This document shows, in pieces, positions 55,383 to 64,000 of a stretch of 64,000 nt of DNA (its first letter is position 1; the number at the start of each line of letters is the position of its first letter). Source of the DNA: Nemertoderma westbladi (lineage: Eukaryota > Xenacoelomorpha > Nemertodermatida > Nemertodermatidae); NCBI GenBank assembly GCA_032718475.1, contig JAUCBJ010008675.1, positions 1 to 64,000 of the forward strand. The letters run 5' to 3'. The notes under the pieces were generated by a model, which saw only the letters and a program-made list of their open reading frames with translations, searched no databases and was not told the DNA's origin. A program made the translations under genes and the position numbers.

Positions 55383-55394
55383 ACCAAAACCGCG

Positions 55395-55543
55395 AACAAC
55401 TTCACCTGTTGACAACTAAGAAAGTTTACAAACTTAAATATGTTAAAACCGCTGGCTTTCTTCAGGATGATTTAGTAGGACATTACGGACATTTGAGGCA
55501 ATCAGCTGGTGGAAATAGCAGAATAACGCAGAATAATTCATAA
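55395..55543 (+). pseudogene. Possible P-element/THAP9-like transposase tail
   Basis: The frame reads KVYKLKYVKTAGFLQDDL, then GHYGHLRQSAGGNS. P-element-type transposases have a block near the C-terminus with an x-Q-D-x-(L/V)-E-x-(F/Y)-F-(G/S)-x-(L/I)-R-x-x-x-G-G-x-N pattern, which this resembles. Together with the THAP fragment 600 bp upstream on the same strand, this suggests one decayed P-superfamily element. The match is by eye and short. Confidence 0.35.
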
Positions 55544-57395
55544 ACATCTTTTAGTAGGCTTTAGTAGGCTTCAGATGATAACTGAACCGGTACCGTACTG
55601 GATGTAGGCCTACTCAAATATGTTTCAGTATTAAACTGGCACCAAACTTGATTACAGTGCTAATTGTTCGGTACTAAACTTGAATTTTATAGCTGGATAT
55701 TTAGTATCGTACTATCTTATTGATTGCTTCATGAATACTATTTTTTCCAAGTCCGCTGATAAAACTGAGAACCCGCGGACAAGATATTGATCGATGTACA
55801 CTTCTTTGGCACAAACAGCGACCTGCGCTTTTGCCGTACAACTATACTGACGTGCAACCCTATGGCACAAACACTTATGTGTATGTAGTACTAGACCGGG
55901 TAATTTAGGAATATGTCAACTAAGCCAAGTGACGACAACCACAAATATTCATACAGAAATAAACTGTTCCAATGAAACATGTACATCTTTAGTGCAAATT
56001 ATCTTGCAGCATGCTGCAATAGAGTTAATCAGTAGCATCCAAAACGCATCCGGCATGGCTGCAGGGTGGTAATGGGTTTGGCATTAAGATATTTATCGAA
56101 GTTGCACAATACTTCAGTAGTTAAATAAGCATTCAAGCATTGTAATCTATACCATGAACCCCACGAAACACCCTGATAAAAGTTAAAAGTACCAGCTCAT
56201 CAATATATTGTTGGTCAGTCCACAGTCAGTCCACAACCATAATCATAAATATAATCAAATGAGATGCCTAATTGCTAAAAGTAAAAGATAAGTTCTCGGA
56301 AAGGAATTATAAAACTAAAGCTAAAGTTGCTTGATAGTGAACTTAACTATAATTAATAATATATTTAAGTCGAGTTAGTAAGTAAAACATGTGGCTGTAA
56401 TCATCAGTGAGTAAGATTCATCTACAGTATCAAAGCCCTAGGCTGTCTCAGTTTGGGAGTATTCTCAAACAAACCTACCCTATGATGATTCCTGCCCCTG
56501 AGAGTTTGGGCAGGCAGCAAGTGGTACGCGAGGGCATACACAGCGTACACAAGCACACCCGGGAAGTCTCCGAGATAGCGGATAGAAAAACGCTCCACTG
56601 CTCGCAGCGTGAGCCCACACGTGTGAGTCACAACGTAAGTGTCCACATAGCGCGACGACCGGCATAAATGATTGGTTTTAATATACCTATAATATTAATC
56701 TATTGTCATTGGATTTAGTCGTGTGTCGCAGTCGTGTGCATTCTCATAATAAAACAGACAATAAATACATCTAATAGTGATAGCAAGAAAACCAGCCAGA
56801 CTATAGTGCAATCTGCTATATCTTAAAGAGTATCCCTGTCCCTTTGGGTAAGACAATTTAATGCTATTATTGCTGAGGTAACAGATGCTTCCAGACTTTG
56901 AGTAAGACAGCGTCTATACGACAATGAATTGTACTCCATGCTCACTCAATGCAATACAATGCTCCCTGTGTCAGCAGACTTCGTTATATCCTCTTTTATC
57001 GCCGGTGTAATACCTTAATGTTATTCAATATCACTAAATCACTTTGCTAATAAACGTGACGAATAAACTTACTGTACGTCTATGGATCAAGAAACACGCC
57101 TGTGGTCTTCAATGTTCGAGCGAGTAGTTAGTTTCTCGACTTCTAAGTCTAACTACTGTAAGCAAACCAAGATGTAAAAAACGTAAAACACAGGGGGATC
57201 TATAAGTTAGTTGTTTGTATTAAATAAGCAGCGCACGTCTGCCAACTGATCGGTAGGTGTTTCTCCTGATAGGCTTTACCAAAAGGATAAAATTAGAAAG
57301 CACATTAGCAATATTTAGATGTTCCTATGCTAAAGGGAAAATGTGTCATTAAACGAAAATAAAATAGCCAACCTTACAAGGATAACATTGAATTT
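55544..57395. other. No supported gene
   Basis: Intergenic. Bases 56407-56667 are a GC-richer spot with overlapping frames on both strands but no domain. Confidence 0.4.
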
Positions 57396-57545
57396 CTGGA
57401 TCTCCACCCTCTTCTGAGAATAAATGTCAATGCGAATGATCTAGTTGTGGCGGCGAATGTTGTCGACAAGCCGGCGCAACATTATTCTTAATACCTGTAT
57501 ATATAAATATAACGCAGCAGGGCAGCAGCAATGCAGCATACCGAT
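57396..57545 (+). pseudogene. LINE 3'-end relic
   Basis: 'gttgtggcggcgaatgttgt' and 'cgacaagccggcgcaaca' match the end of the LINE ORF at 51607-51789, and the following 'gcaatgcagcat' matches its 3' region. Upstream codons are decayed. Confidence 0.5.
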
Positions 57546-57567
57546 AGTACAGTACTATTAGCTCGGA

Positions 57568-58225
57568 TCTAGGACACTTCCCCCGGACAGTTCCAGCCCA
57601 AGTAGGACACTTCCCTCCGGATACTTCATACTTTACACTTCACTTTATCAATATGTGATGTTGAACACAGAATACAGGTCGACGCATGTCGATTTTCCCC
57701 TGGAGAAGGAATAATTTTGATTGCATCAATAATTTTCATCCCCATCTGCTACAGTACAATTTGATGAAAACAATTAGATAACTATACCTATAATTAAAAC
57801 TATTAATTATTACAATTCTATAATTCTATAGTAAAAAAAACAGTATATATCAGTCGGGGGATAGGTCATATAATTAATTGTTTAAAGATTAGCAAACAAT
57901 ACAATGTAATTGCATTGATAAAATCCATAAATAAAACTCAGATACAAAATGTAAAATCAGGATGCAAAAGATCACTTTCTGAGCTAAGAAAGGAAAATTG
58001 GATACAACTTGTCAGGATACAAGCGGTCCTTACAAAATACCGGTTTACCTTACAAATTGAAAAATAAGAATGTGCGAAATTAAGAACAGTCGGGGGGGGG
58101 GGGGGGGGGGGGGTGTCCGGGGGGAAGTTTCTGGGGCTCAAGTCGCAAATGTCCGGGGGGAAGTGTCCTACTTGAACGGGGGGAACTGTCCGGGGGGAAG
58201 TGTCCGGGGGGGAAGTGCCCGGACA
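57568..58225. mobile_element. Inverted-repeat element with GGGGAAGTGTCC units
   Basis: The left end has 'ggacacttcccccggacagt' and 'caagtaggacacttccc'. The right end has the complementary sequences, with the unit GGGGGGAAGTGTCC repeated several times. The interior contains a partial 'tttattgttttggtta'-family piece (57690-57760) and a 22-nt G run (58092-58113). No coding capacity. Confidence 0.65.
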
Positions 58226-61125
58226 ACATTAGCTCAAGTTAGTGTCATATTGGCCATTGTCTGCTGTTGTTTCCGGTTGTCGTTTATCGGCCTAGCGTTT
58301 ACACAACTGACTATAATCGAATCAGTACCCGTAAGGTGACGATGAGCCGAACGCACGTTTTTGTGCCGCCAGTGTGGGAATTCAATTTGTCACAATGTAC
58401 AGAATCACTTGGTGACAGAACTGGAGACTAATTATATTAGCAACTGTTTCAAAATGTTAATTATTAATAATTGAATTGACCAGCAATCATTTAGCTCAAA
58501 CGATTACCTAGGCCGGTAGATATTCGTGAAATCATGAAATACATTATATTGCGATAGAAATGCGGCAAAGCTTCAGTGGTTTGCGTTGAGGTTGAATGAT
58601 CCACGATACATTGAAACCAGGTTATCCTGGACGAACATCCCAACCCTTAACGGCTAACAAACTCCAATCTATGAAAGTTGGGGATGTAACAACAATTGGG
58701 TGAACCCAGTGCCTCACTCTGCTCGTCTCAGTGTGTGGCTGACTTATTAATCTGTCCTTTTATCAATCAAAGATTCACACGCCATTGGACTCCTGTCCCT
58801 CCTCTCCCCTGTGCTTCCCGATCCCGCGATGATTGACAATTCTCGCCTGGTGAACATCTTCCAAGTGGGGAACCATGAATAGATTATAATAAAAAAATCT
58901 GTGGGATTAGTTTTGGAGATTGTGCAAGTTGAGGCCAGGAGAACGTCCCGCGGTTATCAATTGTTCTATTGTCTTTCGGTTTATTAACTCCGGTCAGGTT
59001 GTCAACATTCGTAACCGATTCCGGATCGATTCACTAAACCTGTCCGCATCCCGTGTAATCCGAAGCTTCGCAATAGATGTTTGCATCAAAACATTGTACC
59101 ACATTTGTTATTGTAAGTCTAGTATTGATGATATTTTTACGCGATTTTGTAATTAGATTTAAGTTATTTTTATCACATCTTCCGCAAATGAAACTCTATG
59201 CAATTTGCAAAATTCTCCGGATATAAATAACATCTCCGTAACATCCTGTCGACATCTGCGATAGAATTAAAATCATTTTTATTGAAATTTACTCGCTAGG
59301 AATCCTTGTCACTTCATTTATCGACTGATAAAATTGAACAAAATGATTCATTCACCCATCAACGATGATATAATAACAAGATTGTGAATCAATTCCGCAA
59401 ATTATTACATGATTAACTTTATTAATCATGTAATAATGCTCTGGAATAGCGTGGATGCTTAAAGCATTACACTGTTAAATTTATAAGTGTACCTTGATTA
59501 CACGTGTTCAATGTTCACTAATATGTGTGTTTACTTTACCTCGCGGAAAATTATGGAATTTACTAAAGGGATGAGCTTTTCATTGACAAAATAAATGTTT
59601 TGGAAAATCTAGGCGTTGCTAATGTTCAGACTAAATCTCATTCTAACTGCGTTAAAGAGTTTTTCCTCTCACCACGGCGTCAAATAGGCTGAAATCTTCT
59701 GATGTGATGTTATTGAGGCACAAATTGGCGATGCTAAGCTTTGAGAAGTACTCTGCGCCTAGGGTCAATATGCAAACAATACGAGATGTCAGGACCAGCC
59801 ACGATTTACTTACCCAGTTCCCACAGAGTAAGCCTACCTGGGATGTCTGAAAGTACTGCAGTACCCACCATTTATATTCAGATTGGGGACCCCTCGATCA
59901 GGCGTGAGGGCTGACAATACTTTGATTTTCGTATTAAAACCCTTAAACCTTCGCGAGGCCAATTAAATAGGATTGCCTGCTGGGGGTCCGACCTTACCGG
60001 TTAATAGGTCAGAGTGTTTCTTATATTCTTGTTGTGTGCAATGGATGGAGGGTTAGTGTTTAGTAGGCTAGGCCCGGTGTCCACGTGGCGACCCTTTCTA
60101 TTGTTATCGCGAGGAAGGGTTTTACCGCTCCCGCGCACACTTACCCTACCTACCATTGAATTGAATGAATCCCCCCATCTCGCCATCTCAGGGTTTCTTT
60201 TGTCTGTCTTTGACGGGTCCGTGCGTTGATGACTATAAACTCAAATGGAAAGGGGCTGTGGCAACCAGAAGAAATCATGCCGAATCTCACAAGAGGCTAT
60301 AACTCACTTTAATCTCTGTTTTTTACCTTGAAGGTCCGCAGATAGGCCTAATGAGGTTTCCTCTCGAATAATTTCGGTGTACGTTGCTAGGTGCTTCAAT
60401 TATCTGCTGCCCAGTATAGGAAGACCACGAAACCATTTGTACCTTTAGGGTGTGTAGAAAGAGCGAAGGTTTCAACCTAGCAGGCATTCTATTCTACTTT
60501 AGCATATAGAAAAGCCCTTAGAGAAATTGGACTGGCTTTTGTTTGGCCCCATCCTGTCCCCATCTTATTGCGATCCTGGGTTTCTGTTTAAAAAGAGGAC
60601 AGCTTCTTAATTGGGATTCTCGCTGGGTACGAGACTATCTCACCCCCAATAATGGCCCCAAGAAGCACCTTATTATTGTGTAGCTAAGCCGCACAGCACC
60701 CTACCTTATTATACATAGCTTTATATAATTGCTTTGACGCTAAAGGAATGGTTGCACGACCACATGGGTTGCAATAAGTAGATCCTAAATGCTGACAAGT
60801 TTTAGCTAAGACTTTGTCCCATATCGTATCGTAATGTAACACCAACACTAACGTTTCAGCAAAGTTTAATCTTAATGATATCCCACGAAATTTAAAACTT
60901 TTAATAGTTTAGCATCCTTATTGTCGCGAAATGTTTGTTAAATTGCTATGTTTGAAAATTGCCACATTTGATCAATTAGTTAACATCGCACCTCATCTGT
61001 ACATAATTATTCGGTTGCGCCGAATTTTCGCGTGTTATAAAATAATTACAATTCTATAGTTGATGAACTATGACCAGTACCACTGTGTGACATTGATTTA
61101 TTAGATAGTTAGTATCACATGTCAC
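58226..61125. other. No supported gene
   Basis: Long intergenic stretch. A short inverted repeat occurs at 59406-59434 (TTACATGATTAA...TTAATCATGTAA), and AT-rich ORFs below 80 codons lack domains. Confidence 0.4.
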
Positions 61126-61215
61126 TGTAAGCTGTTCCTTTCCAGTATTTGATATTATCGGCCGAAGATTTGTAAGCTGTTCCTTTCCAGTATTTGCTAT
61201 TATCGGACGAAGATT
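61126..61215 (+). repeat. Tandem duplication, 45-bp unit, two copies
   Basis: 'tgtaagctgttcctttccag' plus 'tatttg.tattatcgg.cgaagatt', second copy starting at 61171, with three or fewer differences. Confidence 0.85.
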
Positions 61216-62030
61216 GCATCCGTATTACTATTATTATTGTTTATAGTTTTTTGTTGGTAATCTACCCATTGAAAAGTGGCGTGAATTTACAAGGACCTCA
61301 AATCTGAAACAAATGAATTTAGATCAGAAAATCATGATATGGATAACATGGACTGGACAGGTGCTGGCTGGTATTAACAAAATGTATTCTATCAAAATCT
61401 TCTTGCAAATACATAACCCGGTACTGTATTTATTATAGATGACTGCGGACTGCGGTATATACTGTATTTATTGGATTTAAATTACCTAGGTCTAACCACA
61501 TTGTTTTTAATCCTGGATCGAGGAATGTGATAATAATGGGTTAAATAAATGACATTAAAATCTGGAAAAATTAGTTGAAAAGGAATAATCAGTTATATTT
61601 AGATCGGCAGATATCTGCCGCTTTTTTCACTGAACCTTGCATTGGAGTACATAATACATTTTTGTGTGATTTTAGCAGCGATTGTCATCAATAATCAGAC
61701 TGATTCCCAGCTGACATCATCATTGGGAATTGTGTCTAATTGCCAATAAAAAAAATAGTCCCCAGGACCAGTTTAAACATTGAATCCCATTACTGGCCCA
61801 TTTGATATTTGATATTTACATGATTCACTACAGTTAACTTTACAAAGAAGAACGATGACCTACTATATAGATATAATATCTATAGTAGTACAGTAGGTAG
61901 GTAGGTAGGTACTGTAGGTCATGCATTCGACAATTTCCATTTCAGTCACCGTCACCTCTTCGAACATAATTATGGTGGATATGCTTTTGTAGAGTTATTG
62001 GTGGAAGTTATTGACGAAAATGGATATTAA
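61216..62030. other. No gene seen
   Basis: AT-rich. A short GTAG tetranucleotide tract lies at ~61893-61912. Confidence 0.4.
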
Positions 62031-62049
62031 GGGGGGGGGGGGGGGGGGG
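62031..62049 (+). repeat. Poly-G run (19 nt)
   Basis: Uninterrupted G tract. No flanking member of the known repeat families was recognised. Confidence 0.95.
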
Positions 62050-62766
62050 TACGCCATTTTGTTTTACCCGAATTTATTTTTATGATACTGTATATTAGAA
62101 TGCGCGATTAAATGGTGTTTCCAAATCTGAAAACCGCTATTTTAGCTCTTTTTGTTTTCAAGTTATAACAATTTCCATTCAGGGAGACCTATTGAAATTA
62201 CTATTACTATGTATAATAAAAGGTCGATTATAACCAAATATTATTTTTATGAAATTGTCTACTTACATAAAAACCCTACTACAGTACGTCTACAATTTTT
62301 GAGGAATTAGTCTGAAACTTTCTGTGGGTGTCTACATAGCCAGCCACCCTGCATAAAAGGATCAGACAACTTTTTGTAATTTTTAGTTAATAAAATTTAA
62401 TACTATTTATAACAAGCCTAAAAAATTAGCATAAATTTGCAGCGCCACCTAGCGGCGCAGAATTATTTTCACAAAATTTCGCCTGATAGTTATGTTGCCC
62501 CATCTTTGATCTATCATATAAATAAACTTTCATGTGATTAGGTTCAAAACTGTAAAAGCCTTAGGGTTTTAAGCGCAACCAAGTTTTTTTATTGTTAACT
62601 AGTATTAACTAATATTAAAATGCGAAAAATAAAATTTTTCTGACCTGTCATGTAGATTAGGTACTTATAGTCCAAATTATAGCAAAAACCAAACAATTTT
62701 GAAACGCTGAGAGTGATAAATCGAAGAGTTGTCCGAAAATAGCAAATCAATCTGAAAGATGCAGGA

Positions 62767-62838
62767 GCCTCCGTGGTGTAGTGGTTAGCATACCTGAACG
62801 TTTATCGGGAGACGCGGGTTCGATCCCCGCTAGTAGCG
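62767..62838 (+). other. tRNA-like sequence (pseudo-tRNA or SINE head)
   Basis: A box TGGTGTAGTGGTTAGCAT and B box GGTTCGATCCC are present. The T arm (GCGGG/CCCGC) and the anticodon stem (CCTGA/TCGGG, one wobble pair) can form. The acceptor stem has several mismatches (GCCTCCG against TAGTAGC), and the anticodon loop (ACGTTTA) lacks the universal U33. A working tRNA is therefore unlikely; a decayed tRNA or a SINE 5' end fits better. Confidence 0.55.
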
Positions 62839-63519
62839 AATTCATTTTTTCCGCTCCATTTGCTATAGAGTTGGATCATCCTAAGTTCTGTTTAAATTAC
62901 TTAATAATTTATACAATCTATGGATGTTAAAACATATAAACAATAATATTGATAATATATTGAATATTTGTATGACATTACAAAACATAATTTTAGTTTA
63001 AGATATAGCACACTTTATGCAACTGGAACACAGCCCTCTGGGGGATCGAACATTTTATTGCTTTTGCATTAGAGTTATCCTCTGGACACACTTTTGGGGA
63101 GAATACTATTCAAATAATAAATAAATATAATTTATATTAATATAACTAATAAATTGGAAATACAAAGCGAATAATTTAATACATATAATTAATAGACCAG
63201 AAACGTATTGAAGCAAAATATTTGTAATAAGAGTCGGGGAGGTCCGATCCCGAAGGAGTGCGCCGTCCCCAAACCCAAGACCCCTCCATTATCTGCGGAC
63301 GATAGGGGTGTGAGGGAGGACCTTCGCTCCTCGCAGGAATCTATGGAGTTCTCCTTCTTGGCACGAACACGTAGATCATTGAGTATGGACTCAACTGGTC
63401 TGTTCGAATAAGAGGGTCCGTCGGCGTTTACAAAGCCCATATAGGCAGGGTTACAATCCCACATATCCCCCACTCCAATCAACATGATGCATAGTGGGCG
63501 ACCAAATAGGGAAGTGAGG
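62839..63519. other. No supported gene
   Basis: Mostly AT-rich. Bases 63230-63490 are GC-richer, with frames open on both strands (98 codons on minus) but no domain. They may be part of the repeat that follows. Confidence 0.35.
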
Positions 63520-63750
63520 AATTATTGGTAAATTTCATCCAAATTACTTTAAACAATACTGGCGACCCGAAGGCTCCTCTTTCGATAGCTGCGACCCGAA
63601 TTTAAGGGTGGGCGCTACTCCTATCCCAAGTTTTGCTCCCAGTAGCAGTGATTTAACTGGTCCATATTTTATCGACCCCAGGGTATGAAAGACTGAGTGG
63701 AACCTGGCGGGGCTCGAACCTATAACCAATAGTTTATGATTGTGTTCTCT
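63520..63750 (-). mobile_element. Possible second tRNA-derived SINE
   Basis: The minus strand shows a B-box-like GGTTCGAGCCCCGCC at ~63705-63720, then a GC-richer body with repeated 'cgacccgaa' blocks. The A box is weak and no second copy occurs in the window, so the assignment is tentative. Confidence 0.35.
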
Positions 63751-63782
63751 TCAAGGGTTATAATGTGATGCATAACAACTTA

Positions 63783-64000
63783 GGTTCCACCTTGGTGTAG
63801 TGGTTGCATTGAATTCACATCTCCTGTAGGTCGTGGGTTCGATCCTCACATGGGCCAGGGCAGTTTTCGTTTCGGCACGAATGCTTTAAAGGGACCAGCC
63901 AGGGCGCATCTCTGCCTTGCATCCTTAAGTGGTAGCTAAATGAGTACTGGAGTTTCCTCTGGGGAGTAAAGTTCTGGGGGGACCGCACTGGAAATAAGTC
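63783..64000 (+). mobile_element. tRNA-derived SINE, family 1 (cut by window end)
   Basis: A box TTGGTGTAGTGGTTGCAT and B box GGGTTCGATCCTCAC, then the body shared with 55027-55230 ('gccagggcagttttcgtttc', 'gcgcatctctgccttgcat', 'ggagtttcctctgggg'). The 3' end lies beyond the window. Confidence 0.85.

Noticed and set aside
56407-56667. 86-codon ORF with overlapping minus-strand ORFs
   Set aside because: No recognisable domain and no splice partners; kept only as a GC-richer spot.
5835-62049. CRISPR arrays, operons or ribosome binding sites
   Set aside because: The sequence is eukaryotic (spliced genes, SINEs, MITEs); the tandem repeats lack spacer structure.
63189-63485. 98-codon minus-strand ORF
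   Set aside because: No domain and open on both strands; probably part of the adjoining repeat.

Overview
This is a 64 kb stretch of an AT-rich animal nuclear genome. It has spliced genes with canonical GT-AG introns, tRNA-derived SINEs, LINE fragments, palindromic MITE-like elements and LTR-class retroelements. Three host genes are recognisable: a MECOM/PRDM16 (EVI1/hamlet)-type zinc-finger factor, a REEP5/6-type ER-shaping protein and a class A GPCR. They point to a bilaterian. The frequent 'taggcctac' word and the repeat mix would suit a marine invertebrate, but I cannot name the phylum.

Layout. About 1-27 kb is a transposon nest holding three related pieces. Copy 1 (about 1.4-5.3 kb) has an unrecognised spliced protein gene on the minus strand, with zinc-knuckle coding sequence downstream, and a leader-like region beside it. 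Copy 2 (7.1-12.26 kb, plus strand) is the 3' part of a BEL/Pao pol (RNase H remnant and an intact-looking integrase), a 1.65 kb spacer, a 230-codon unrecognised ORF and a decayed relative of the copy-1 protein. Copy 3 (12.3-26.7 kb, minus strand) is a 2408-codon BEL/Pao gag-pol broken in the integrase, the same spacer, a broken copy of the 230-codon ORF, and a roughly 3.3 kb repeat-rich leader. It is bounded by two roughly 330-345 bp repeats in inverted, not direct, orientation. A decayed Ty3/gypsy integrase sits between copies 1 and 2.

About 27-64 kb is a host region with sparse genes. The GPCR has two exons (28.4-29.9 kb); the first carries TM1. The PRDM-type gene is on the minus strand (35.4-40.4 kb). 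The REEP gene is intronless (41.5-42.2 kb). Beyond 42 kb I see only repeats and gene relics: a LINE fragment with a 30-bp minisatellite, several inverted-repeat elements (one with 109-bp arms that look identical), a THAP-domain fragment next to a possible P-element-like transposase tail, LINE 3' ends, a tRNA-like sequence and SINEs. Long poly-G/poly-C runs (16-23 nt) occur twelve times, and at least six of them lie at the edge of or inside repeat elements.

The most unusual object is the BEL/Pao-linked unit with extra, unrecognised, intron-bearing genes and inverted terminal sequences. It may be a composite or new kind of element. No LTRs could be found by eye, and nested insertion or inverted duplication remains a real alternative.
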